From: Pseudomonadota bacterium
GTDB taxonomy: Bacteria > Pseudomonadota > Alphaproteobacteria > Rhizobiales > Rhizobiaceae
DNA length: 7,971 bases
NCBI GenBank assembly: GCA_023387715.1
Contig: JAEWHQ010000286.1
Location: forward strand, 1 to 7,971
Direction: 5' to 3'
Shown: one piece after another, positions 1 through 5,538 of the stretch
Numbering within the stretch: the stretch's first letter is position 1
Layout: each line of letters begins with the position of its first letter
Position numbers and translations under genes: made by a program
The notes under the pieces: generated by a model
Told to the model about the DNA's origin: nothing
What the model saw: the letters and a program-made list of their open reading frames with translations, nothing else
Databases searched by the model: none

Positions 1-2
1 GC

Positions 3-341
3 CCTGAAGGGGCCGGGGTTATGGGTGTTTATGCAACGGGCACACTGATCGGCACGTTCATTTTTGCAATCATGCCGCCGATGGTTCATGCACTCGGCAT
101 TTTTGATGTGCGCGCGCTTGCAATGTCATGCGGCGTCGGCTCCGGCAGTATGCTGGCAGCTTGCAGCGGCGGCCTTGTCAGTGTTGTGCCTGAACAAAAA
201 GACATCATCCTCGCCCTTGCCGCAGCAAGTAATATTCTCACCTATGCAACCGGACTTTATGTCGGTCTCTTTGTGGCATTGCCACTGACGGAATGGTTGT
301 TCAAAAAATGCCGCCCGGATTTGTATCCGGAAGTCAAATAA
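3..341 (+). CDS. DUF3100-like integral membrane protein, C-terminal part (5' end outside window)
   Basis: The reading frame is open to the left edge, so this is the last 112 or so residues of a longer protein; the internal ATG at 21 is not a credible start because in-frame codons precede it and no ribosome site is visible. The fragment is strongly hydrophobic with about three membrane segments: one around TGTLIGTFIFAIMPP, one around SMLAACSGGLVSVV, and one around SNILTYATGLYVGLFVALP. The Gly/Ser-rich stretch CGVGSGSMLAACSGG resembles what I remember of DUF3100 proteins, a family of unknown function with a transporter-like look. It acts in the inner membrane. The next gene starts 15 nt after its stop, so the two are almost certainly co-transcribed and may form one transporter. 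The family name is from memory; transport is inference. Confidence 0.7.
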   Translation, partial: PEGAGVMGVYATGTLIGTFIFAIMPPMVHALGIFDVRALAMSCGVGSGSMLAACSGGLVSVVPEQKDIILALAAASNILTYATGLYVGLFVALPLTEWLFKKCRPDLYPEVK

Positions 342-342
342 A

Positions 343-349
343 GGGGGAG
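343..349 (+). promoter_or_regulatory. Strong Shine-Dalgarno for the small membrane protein gene
   Basis: GGGGGAG lies 7 nt before the ATG at 357, directly after the stop of the preceding membrane protein gene. It fixes the start and shows that the second protein is translated independently rather than being a frameshifted tail of the first. Confidence 0.7.
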
Positions 350-356
350 AAAAATC

Positions 357-872
357 ATGGCATCACAATCTGTAAAAAAAGCAGCTGATAAGCTGACCCT
401 TTCAGTGGAATCCGCGGATGAGCGTAAAATCCATATTGGCGAAAATGCAGTATTATTGCTTATTGCCTGTGCGCTTGGCTTGTTTTCCAATCTGATCGGC
501 ACCGGTGTCAGTATTATTGAGGCTTTTCCGGGCATGGCGATTTTGTATCTCGCTTCACTCGGCGGCTTAATTCTGGCGCGTTATGCTCCTTTTTATCTAC
601 CAAGTGTGGCATGGGTCTCGCTGCTTGCCATTATCATCACTATTCCAGGTGTACCGGGCAATGAATATGTCGTGGCACAGGTAGATAAACTCAATTTCCT
701 GTCACTTGCCACACCAGCTCTTGCTTATGGTGGTTTGGCATTGTCGCGTAATGAATTTGAAATTGCGCGGCATTCAGGTTGGAAAATCGTCATCGTTGCA
801 ATTTGTGTGATGCTTGGCACCTATCTTGGATCTGTCGTCATTGCTGATCTGGCTTTGCGTGTCATAGGCTAA
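357..872 (+). CDS. Small integral membrane protein, probable partner of the DUF3100-like protein
   Basis: This 171-residue protein has a polar N-terminus of about 28 residues with many Lys, Asp and Glu, then about five predicted membrane helices near residues 30-49, 57-75, 78-98, 113-129 and 140-168. Helices 2 and 3 are separated only by a short APFY turn, and a charged loop (about 130-139, RNEFEIARHS) precedes the last helix. I see no enzyme motif and no signal peptide. It follows the DUF3100-like gene by 15 nt with its own strong ribosome site, and the pair is closed by a hairpin at 891-918. The arrangement suggests two halves of one membrane system, possibly the split equivalent of a longer single-chain protein. 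The start is well supported. A role in moving a substrate or product of the downstream amidohydrolase is a guess from context. Confidence 0.75.
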   Translation: MASQSVKKAADKLTLSVESADERKIHIGENAVLLLIACALGLFSNLIGTGVSIIEAFPGMAILYLASLGGLILARYAPFYLPSVAWVSLLAIIITIPGVPGNEYVVAQVDKLNFLSLATPALAYGGLALSRNEFEIARHSGWKIVIVAICVMLGTYLGSVVIADLALRVIG

Positions 873-890
873 GTGCAATTTTTACAAATA

Positions 891-918
891 AAACGGGCAG
901 CTTAGCGCTTGCCCGTTT
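891..918 (+). terminator. Hairpin terminator after the membrane protein pair
   Basis: AAACGGGCA (891-899) pairs perfectly with TGCCCGTTT (910-918) around a 10-nt loop, 19 nt after the stop at 872. The U-run is short (TTTAT), so termination may be incomplete and some readthrough into the amidohydrolase gene is possible. The A-rich left flank gives a modest U-run on the opposite strand too. Confidence 0.7.
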
Positions 919-965
919 ATCTGTCTGCTGTCACAATCGCTTGAAAATGTCAGCATAAAAGCTCC

Positions 966-969
966 GGAG
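966..969 (+). promoter_or_regulatory. Shine-Dalgarno deciding the TTG start of the amidohydrolase
   Basis: GGAG lies 8 nt before TTG at 978. The reading frame has an in-frame stop at 942-944, and no ATG or GTG lies between it and the start of the conserved domain, so TTG is the only sensible start. Confidence 0.65.
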
Positions 970-977
970 TCAGTCAC

Positions 978-2138
978 TTGAACGCTTATCTTGAACCAAA
1001 CGATATTGCTGAAGCCATTGAATGGCGCCATCACCTACATCGCAATCCGGAGCTTGGTTTTGAAGAGCATCAAACAGCCCGGTTCATTGCAGAAAAAATG
1101 AAAAGCTGGGGTTATGATGTAGTGCAAGGCATTGCCAGAACAGGCATTGTCGCCAGCCTGTCCAAGGGCAGTTCTGCCCGTGCCATTGGCATTCGTGCGG
1201 ATATGGATGCATTGCCCATCCTGGAAAAAGGCGGCGTCGCTTATCCATCGCAAACAGAAGGAAAAATGCATGCTTGCGGCCATGATGGCCACGTCACCAT
1301 GGCGCTTGCTGCGGCCAAAGCCTGCACAAAAGTTAATTTTGACGGCACAGTACGTTTCATCTTTCAGCCAGCGGAAGAAAATGAAGGCGGTGGCCGTGAG
1401 ATGGTCAATGAGGGCTTGTTTGACAAATTTCCGGTTGATGCAATTTACGGCATGCATAACTGGCCAGGACAGGATGTCGGCACATGTGTTGCCCGTGATG
1501 ATGCAATGATGGCTGCCTTCGGAACATTTGAAATTACCGTCACCGGCAAGGGTGCACATGGTGCAATGCCCCATGAAGGAGCTGATCCTGTTGTGGCGGC
1601 AAGCCAGATTGTTTCAGCCTTGCAAACCATTGCCAGCCGCAATGTTTCACCATTAGATTCAGCTGTTGTTTCTGTCACACAGATGCATGGTGGCGATGCA
1701 TGGAACATTATTCCTGAAATTATGATTATCCGTGGCACTACGCGTTGGTTTAAACCGGAAGTCGGCGCAATGATTGCGCAGCGCATCAAGTCAATCTCTG
1801 CATCCCTTGCCGAGGGCTTCGGTTGCGAAGCTAAGCTGCTTTATGAAGAGCGCTATCCGTCAACTATTAATACGGCTGAGCAAGCCGCAATTATCCGTAA
1901 GATTGCGGCCTCCCCTACATTGAACTTAAAAGTACTTGATGTTGACCCAAGCATGGCAGCAGAAGATTTCGCCTTTATGCTGCAAAAGAAACCGGGCTGT
2001 TATTTCTGGCTTGGTGCTAGACGCGAAGGTGAAAATCCTGGTCTGCATTCACCTTATTACGATTTTAACGATGCCATTTTAGCAAGCGGTGCCCGCTTTT
2101 GGGTAGAGCTTGTCAAAACGGAACTCAGCCCTTCATAA
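978..2138 (+). CDS. M20D-family amidohydrolase / peptidase (N-acyl-amino-acid or hippurate hydrolase type)
   Basis: A cytosolic metal-dependent hydrolase of 386 residues, the usual length for the family. Enzymes of this family cleave the amide bond of N-acyl or aryl-acyl amino acids and related conjugates. Visible motifs in order: HRNPELGFEE (21-30); HACGHDGH (98-105), with the metal ligands Cys100 and His102 typical of M20D; FQPAEEN (129-135), with the catalytic and ligand Glu133/134; GMHNWPG (158-164), with ligand His160; a lid or dimerisation domain entered at GAHGAMPHEGADPV (192-205); AAEDFAFM (327-334); and HSPYYDFND (357-365), with the last ligand His357. All key residues are present, so it should be active. 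There is no signal peptide. It starts at TTG and is followed after 12 nt by a LysR gene on the same strand, which probably controls it. Two membrane protein genes lie upstream beyond a hairpin. The exact substrate cannot be read from sequence; aminoacylase, hippuricase and indole-acetyl-amino-acid hydrolase are all possible. Confidence 0.93.
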   Translation: MNAYLEPNDIAEAIEWRHHLHRNPELGFEEHQTARFIAEKMKSWGYDVVQGIARTGIVASLSKGSSARAIGIRADMDALPILEKGGVAYPSQTEGKMHACGHDGHVTMALAAAKACTKVNFDGTVRFIFQPAEENEGGGREMVNEGLFDKFPVDAIYGMHNWPGQDVGTCVARDDAMMAAFGTFEITVTGKGAHGAMPHEGADPVVAASQIVSALQTIASRNVSPLDSAVVSVTQMHGGDAWNIIPEIMIIRGTTRWFKPEVGAMIAQRIKSISASLAEGFGCEAKLLYEERYPSTINTAEQAAIIRKIAASPTLNLKVLDVDPSMAAEDFAFMLQKKPGCYFWLGARREGENPGLHSPYYDFNDAILASGARFWVELVKTELSPS

Positions 2139-2141
2139 ATC

Positions 2142-2145
2142 GGAG
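2142..2145 (+). promoter_or_regulatory. Shine-Dalgarno deciding the TTG start of the LysR gene
   Basis: GGAG sits 5 nt before TTG at 2151. The alternative ATG at 2169 has no purine-rich stretch at a proper distance, so the TTG start is preferred, adding six residues before the HTH domain. Confidence 0.55.
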
Positions 2146-2150
2146 ACGGA

Positions 2151-3074
2151 TTGAAGCAAAACAGTGCAATGGAAAGCCTTGATGCTAAAGAACTGCGAAT
2201 GTTTATGGCTGTGGTGCGGATTGGTTCTATCCGTGGAGCCGCAGAACATTTGCAGGTAGCGCCCTCTGTTATCAGCCGTCAGGTTGCGGACACAGAACGC
2301 GCCATCGGCTTTCCACTTTTTGCCCGCACTGCGCGCGGTATGCGCTTGACCGAAGCCGGCGAACTGGTGCTGGAATACGGGCGGCGCGTGTTAGAAGAAA
2401 GCAGCCTGCTGACCGAGCAGCTTGGACTATTGCGCGGCGTGCAGCAACAACGTGTCAGAATTAGATGCGGCGAAGGTTTTCTGGCCGATGTGCTCAAACA
2501 TGGTCTCAGCGCCTTCGTCAAAATCTATCCAGAAATCCGCTATGATTTACAACTTGGCAGCACACAGGGTGTGTTGGATGCCATTGCTAATGGGGATGCA
2601 GATATAGGCATCGCCTATAATCCAGTCATTGACACACGGGTGCGCTCCCTTGCCATTTCCCGCCAACCTTTATGTCTGGTGGCGCAGCCAGATCATCCGC
2701 TTTTAAGCAAAGAGAATTTGCAACTGGCTGATTGCAACGGGCTTTCTTGCAGTCTGCTCAGCCAAGGCCACGGCATCACACAATTGGTCACCCGTGTTGC
2801 AGCCGACCACGGCATCGCTTTGGTAACACTGCTGGAAACTTCATCTATCGATGTGCTTAAGCATTTTGTCATGGCGGGGCTTGGCGTTACCTTTCTGCCC
2901 CGTTTTACCGTGGCCACTGAGCTTGACAGCGGAATGGTCAATATACGTGAACTATCCGACCCTGTTTTTAATGATGCCAGTGCTCATTTAATGGTGCGTG
3001 CGCGGCGTCGTCTACCCGCTTCTGTTGAACGGTTAGGTAGTTTTCTTGCCTTCAACATGACTGCATTTCGCTAA
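2151..3074 (+). CDS. LysR-family transcriptional regulator
   Basis: This 307-residue protein has the standard LysR layout. The N-terminal winged helix-turn-helix spans about residues 12-70 (LRMFMAVVRIGSIRGAAEHL, then QVAPSVISRQVADTER, FPLFARTARGMRLTEAG). A linker helix covers about 71-95, and the periplasmic-binding-like effector domain covers about 100-300, with the family-typical VLDAIANGDADIGIAY (141-156) and GLGVTFLPRF (243-252). It acts as a cytosolic DNA-binding regulator responding to a small molecule. It lies 12 nt downstream of the amidohydrolase, so the two probably share a transcript and the regulator likely acts on that operon and perhaps on the membrane protein pair. LysR genes are more often divergent from their targets; here the order is same-strand and downstream. 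Family assignment is secure; target and ligand are inferred. The stop abuts the A-rich flank of a hairpin that faces the other way. Confidence 0.94.
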   Translation: MKQNSAMESLDAKELRMFMAVVRIGSIRGAAEHLQVAPSVISRQVADTERAIGFPLFARTARGMRLTEAGELVLEYGRRVLEESSLLTEQLGLLRGVQQQRVRIRCGEGFLADVLKHGLSAFVKIYPEIRYDLQLGSTQGVLDAIANGDADIGIAYNPVIDTRVRSLAISRQPLCLVAQPDHPLLSKENLQLADCNGLSCSLLSQGHGITQLVTRVAADHGIALVTLLETSSIDVLKHFVMAGLGVTFLPRFTVATELDSGMVNIRELSDPVFNDASAHLMVRARRRLPASVERLGSFLAFNMTAFR

Positions 3075-3090
3075 AATAAAACAATAAAAA

Positions 3091-3119
3091 ATCCCCCGGC
3101 TCATTATGAGCCGGGGGAT
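3091..3119 (-). terminator. Strong terminator of the LLM oxidoreductase gene
   Basis: A perfect 13-bp stem, ATCCCCCGGCTCA (3091-3103) with TGAGCCGGGGGAT (3107-3119), closes a 3-nt loop. Read on the minus strand it is followed by a long U-rich run (complement of 3071-3090) and lies 36 nt after the oxidoreductase stop, so it is a textbook terminator for that gene. Read on the plus strand there is no U-run behind it, so it would be a poor intrinsic terminator for the LysR transcript. Confidence 0.92.
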
Positions 3120-3155
3120 CGGAAGAACGATAGCGGTAAGACTGGAGGATTTTAA

Positions 3156-4205
3156 TCAGTTGATCTGATCGCCCGCGACCGGTCCTTCCCAATTTGGTTT
3201 CCAACCCAAACTTGGTGCTACATGTTTGGCAAAAGATTCCAGAATATGCAGATTATATTCCGGTCCAAGCTGGTTCGGGATTGTCAGCATCAATGTGTCA
3301 GCCAGTGCAACGGCCTTATCATTTTTCAGCTGCTCAATCAGCATATCCGGTTCACCTGCATAGGTGCGCCCAAAGGTGGAACGGAAACCGTCAATCATTC
3401 CAATGGCATCATGTCTTTCATTGGCACTGCCAAAATAAGCTTTGTCAGTGTCATTCATGATTGGAAACACGCTGCGGCTGACCGAAACACGTGGTGCACC
3501 TTTGTGCCCTGCCTCACGATAAGCCTCACGGAAGCGAATAATCTGCTCCGCCTGCAACTCATCAAAAGCCATACTGGCATCTTCTGTCAAAAGGGTCGAA
3601 GACATCATGTTCAAGACCTGACGCCCCGTCCATTCAGCCGTTTCGCGTGTGCCGGAACCCCACCAAATATGATCGCGCAAGGTCGATGAACGCGGCTCAA
3701 TCGGTACGGGCCCACGATAACCCATTGAACTATCACCCAATGCCAATGGTTCACCATCAATTGCCCGCATGAACAAATCAAATTTCGGACGTGCAATATC
3801 AGCCCCACGCGGATCGGTTGAACCCGTATAGCCAAAGGCTTCATAACCACGCACAACCGTTTCAGGCGAACCACGGCTGATACCAAGCGCAATGCGGCCA
3901 TCAGCCAGAATATCAAGGGCTGCTGCTTCTTCCGCCAAATAAAGCGGATTTTCATAACGCATATCAATCACGCCGGTGCCAACTTCAATATGTTTGGTCT
4001 TGGCGGCAATGGTTGCCAGAAGCGGCATAGGCGATGCCTGCTGCTGGGCAAAATGGTGGACGCGGAAATAGGCACCATTAACGCCGATTTCATCGGCACC
4101 AACGCCAAGCTCCACGGCCTGCTTCAGCATTTCACTGGCTGTGCGGGTTTGAGAACCGCGTGCGTTCATATAATGGCCGAAGCTTAAAAAACCAAAAGCT
4201 CTCAT
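3156..4205 (-). CDS. LLM-class (bacterial luciferase-like) flavin-dependent oxidoreductase
   Basis: This 349-residue protein is a cytosolic TIM-barrel monooxygenase or reductase of the luciferase-like family, which uses reduced FMN or a related flavin. Visible family marks are the opening strand MRAFGFLSFGHY, VHHFAQQQASPMPLLATIAA (about 49-68), HIEVGTGVIDMRYENPLYLAEEAAALDIL split over about 72-100 (barrel strand followed by the conserved NP and AEE-DxL helix), DGRIALGISRG (102-112) for phosphate/flavin binding, and WWGSGTRETAE (181-191). I chose the ATG at 4205 rather than the upstream GTG (4241) or ATG (4238) because AGGAG at 4213-4217 lies 7 nt before it and the family begins at this strand. 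The gene is single, divergent from the WYL regulator, and ends in a strong terminator. The substrate is unknown; alkanal, sulfonate or xenobiotic oxidation are family possibilities I cannot distinguish. Confidence 0.92.
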   Translation of the reverse strand: MRAFGFLSFGHYMNARGSQTRTASEMLKQAVELGVGADEIGVNGAYFRVHHFAQQQASPMPLLATIAAKTKHIEVGTGVIDMRYENPLYLAEEAAALDILADGRIALGISRGSPETVVRGYEAFGYTGSTDPRGADIARPKFDLFMRAIDGEPLALGDSSMGYRGPVPIEPRSSTLRDHIWWGSGTRETAEWTGRQVLNMMSSTLLTEDASMAFDELQAEQIIRFREAYREAGHKGAPRVSVSRSVFPIMNDTDKAYFGSANERHDAIGMIDGFRSTFGRTYAGEPDMLIEQLKNDKAVALADTLMLTIPNQLGPEYNLHILESFAKHVAPSLGWKPNWEGPVAGDQIN

Positions 4206-4212
4206 GGAATAT

Positions 4213-4217
4213 CTCCT
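4213..4217 (-). promoter_or_regulatory. Shine-Dalgarno deciding the oxidoreductase start
   Basis: On the minus strand AGGAG lies 7 nt before the ATG at 4205. No comparable site precedes the longer GTG/ATG alternatives at 4238-4241, so the extra 12 residues of the longer frame are not part of the protein. Confidence 0.8.
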
Positions 4218-4246
4218 GCCGCCTGTTGCGGCTTTCATCACTGTTG

Positions 4247-4277
4247 GTAGTCATATAGTATATAAAAGTAACCACAA
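4247..4277 (-). promoter_or_regulatory. AT-rich candidate promoter/operator of the LLM oxidoreductase
   Basis: On the minus strand TTGTGG (complement of 4272-4277) is followed after 16 nt by TATGAC, a weak -35/-10 pair, and an overlapping TATACT is a second -10 candidate. The plus strand shows three AG(T) units at 4249, 4257 and 4267, roughly one helical turn apart, in an otherwise A/T-rich stretch. The position, about 45-70 nt before the oxidoreductase ATG, is right for a promoter with a regulator site, but the matches are weak. Confidence 0.35.
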
Positions 4278-4302
4278 CAGGTATGATCGAGCGAACGCAG
4301 TG

Positions 4303-4332
4303 TTCACTATTTCGTCATTAAACACTTATAAT
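4303..4332 (+). promoter_or_regulatory. Predicted promoter of the WYL regulator
   Basis: TTCACT (4303-4308, four of six matches to TTGACA) and a perfect TATAAT (4327-4332) are separated by 18 nt. Transcription would start near 4339, giving a leader of about 55 nt that contains the inverted repeat at 4353-4369. Confidence 0.55.
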
Positions 4333-4352
4333 TTTCATAAACCAGAAGAATA

Positions 4353-4369
4353 CTGCCACTTTCTGACAG
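4353..4369. promoter_or_regulatory. Predicted WYL-regulator operator, copy 1 (autoregulatory)
   Basis: CTGCCA-CTTTC-TGACAG is an inverted repeat with 6-bp arms, one mismatch and a 5-nt spacer. It matches the perfect repeat at 5100-5116 in arm sequence, spacing, the spacer's last two bases (TC) and the preceding TA. It lies between the predicted start of transcription and the regulator's start codon, where binding would block transcription. That both copies flank this regulator gene is the main reason to assign them to it. Confidence 0.65.
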
Positions 4370-4393
4370 GAAGATTTGCTGATAAATTTAATT

Positions 4394-5089
4394 ATGTCAC
4401 GCTCAGAACGTCTTTTTGATCTTTTACAAGTGCTTCGAAGGCACAAGCGCCCTGTCAGTGGTAAAATATTGGCCGAGGAAACCGGCGTCAGCATCCGTAC
4501 GCTTTATCGCGACATTGCCAGCCTGCAAGCACTCGGCGCAATGATTGAAGGAGAAGCTGGTGTTGGTTATGTCTTGCGCCCTGGTTTTCTGCTTCCCCCA
4601 CTCATGTTCACGCAAGAAGAAATTGAAGCGCTTGTTTTAGGCTCGCGTTGGGTCATAGAACGTGCTGATAATCATTTAAGTGATGCAGCCCGCAGTGCAC
4701 TGAGCCGTATCGCAACTGTGCTGCCAACAGATTTACGCAATGATTTGGAAAAATCCACTTTGCTGATAGGCCCCGGCACAAAGCTGCCAAACGATGTTGT
4801 CGATTTAAAAAATTTGCGTAAAGCCATCAGAGAAGAGCGTAAATTAACAATCCAATATCGTGATAAAATTGATGCTATATCAATAAGAACCATTTGGCCT
4901 TTTGCCCTGACTTTCTTTGATACGGCACGTATATTATTAGGCTGGTGCGAACTGCGCCAAGGCTTTCGTCATTTCCGCACCGACAGAATAATTTCAGCCG
5001 ATATACAACAAGAACGCTATCCTGAACGTCGTCAGACCCTGTTTAAAAAATGGCGTGAAGCCGAAGGCATTAAAAGAAATTTTGACTGA
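4394..5089 (+). CDS. YafY-type transcriptional regulator: HTH plus WYL domain
   Basis: This 231-residue cytosolic DNA-binding protein has two domains. The N-terminal DeoR/HTH_11-type winged helix (about 1-60) shows SERLFDLLQVLRRHKRPVSG, the recognition region GVSIRTLYRDIASLQ (31-45) and the wing EGEAGVGYVLRPGF. The C-terminal WYL domain lies at about 138-202 and ends in FRHFRTDRI (191-199). The segment that gives the domain its name reads ARILLGW instead of a literal Trp-Tyr-Leu, as I recall for this YafY-like subgroup. WYL domains sense ligands such as nucleotides or nucleic acid in several systems. I chose ATG 4394 because family members start with M-x-RSERL; a TTG at 4376 with AGGA just before it would add six residues, and the ATG has no clear ribosome site. 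The gene is divergent from the oxidoreductase and 77 nt upstream of the VOC gene. Matching inverted repeats before both genes suggest autorepression plus control of the VOC-EVE pair. Confidence 0.9.
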   Translation: MSRSERLFDLLQVLRRHKRPVSGKILAEETGVSIRTLYRDIASLQALGAMIEGEAGVGYVLRPGFLLPPLMFTQEEIEALVLGSRWVIERADNHLSDAARSALSRIATVLPTDLRNDLEKSTLLIGPGTKLPNDVVDLKNLRKAIREERKLTIQYRDKIDAISIRTIWPFALTFFDTARILLGWCELRQGFRHFRTDRIISADIQQERYPERRQTLFKKWREAEGIKRNFD

Positions 5090-5109
5090 ACCATCACTAC
5101 TGTCATAAT
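5082..5109 (+). promoter_or_regulatory. Predicted promoter of the VOC-EVE operon
   Basis: TTGACT (5082-5087, five of six to consensus) and CATAAT (5104-5109, five of six) are separated by 16 nt. The -35 element overlaps the last codons of the WYL regulator gene (its TGA is 5087-5089) and the -10 lies inside the inverted repeat at 5100-5116. Confidence 0.65.
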
Positions 5110-5116
5110 CTGACAG
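5100..5116. promoter_or_regulatory. Predicted WYL-regulator operator, copy 2 (VOC-EVE operon)
   Basis: CTGTCA-TAATC-TGACAG is a perfect 6-bp inverted repeat with a 5-nt spacer, covering the -10 element of the predicted promoter. A protein bound here would exclude RNA polymerase, so repression is the simplest reading. The same motif with one arm mismatch precedes the regulator gene at 4353-4369. The repeat is too short and lacks a U-run for a terminator. Confidence 0.7.
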
Positions 5117-5166
5117 CAGGCTGCATTAGTTTGTCTCCATGTTGAACACCAAACCGGAGCAACCCA

Positions 5167-5538
5167 ATGACCAAAACCAATACTCTGCTGCTTTATGTCA
5201 ATGATGTCCCCGTAAGCATCGAATTTTATGAGAAAATGCTGCAACTGCAACCAGCTGAAAGAAGCCCGATCTTTGCTTTGTTCATTCTGCCATCTGGCTT
5301 AGCGCTGGCTTTGTGGGATAAAAAAGAAGTGCGGCCCACACCAACAATTATGGCTGGTGGCTGTGAACTAGGTTTCAAACTTGATGATGCTGCTGACATT
5401 GACCGCCTCCATCAAGAATGGCGCGGCAAAGGTGCCAATATTGTACTTGCGCCATCCAATGCAGGTTTCGGACGTAGTTTTATGGCACTTGACCCAGATG
5501 GGCATCGTTTGCGTTTTTACACGATCGGGCAAGACTGA
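5167..5538 (+). CDS. VOC-fold (glyoxalase/bleomycin-resistance-like) protein
   Basis: This is a 123-residue single VOC domain built of two beta-alpha-beta-beta-beta modules, the usual size for small members that dimerise. Module 1 runs from [19 protein letters not shown] (7-25) to [10 protein letters not shown] (41-50); module 2 runs from [20 protein letters not shown] (65-84) through the K/RG-A-x-I turn to [17 protein letters not shown] (105-121). The [10 protein letters not shown] ending is typical. The His/Glu metal ligands of glyoxalase I are not evident: strand 1 has no His and the last strand has Arg where Glu would sit. A non-metal ligand-binding or resistance role is therefore at least as likely as catalysis. 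GGAG at 5156-5159 lies 7 nt before the ATG. The gene begins a two-gene operon whose promoter overlaps a predicted operator. Ligand unknown. Confidence 0.88.
   Translation: MTKTNTLLLYVNDVPVSIEFYEKMLQLQPAERSPIFALFILPSGLALALWDKKEVRPTPTIMAGGCELGFKLDDAADIDRLHQEWRGKGANIVLAPSNAGFGRSFMALDPDGHRLRFYTIGQD

Noticed and set aside
21..341. A complete 106-residue membrane protein starting at ATG 21
   Set aside because: The frame is open upstream to the window edge and there is no ribosome site; it is the tail of a longer gene.
1035..1574. 179-residue minus-strand open frame inside the amidohydrolase gene
   Set aside because: It lies antisense to a complete, motif-rich M20D protein and is Cys/His-rich with no domain-like pattern, as expected for a shadow frame.
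1672..1687. CTGTCA half-site in the amidohydrolase coding region, with others near 701 and 4450
   Set aside because: They are single arms without the partner at 5-nt spacing, inside coding sequence; expected by chance.
4206..4241. Twelve-residue N-terminal extension of the LLM oxidoreductase from GTG/ATG at 4236-4241
   Set aside because: No ribosome site precedes it, while AGGAG sits 7 nt before the ATG at 4205 and inside the extension; the family begins at the later Met.
4204..4419. 71-residue plus-strand open frame across the divergent promoter region
   Set aside because: It overlaps the start regions of two well-supported genes, has no ribosome site and shows no recognisable protein pattern.
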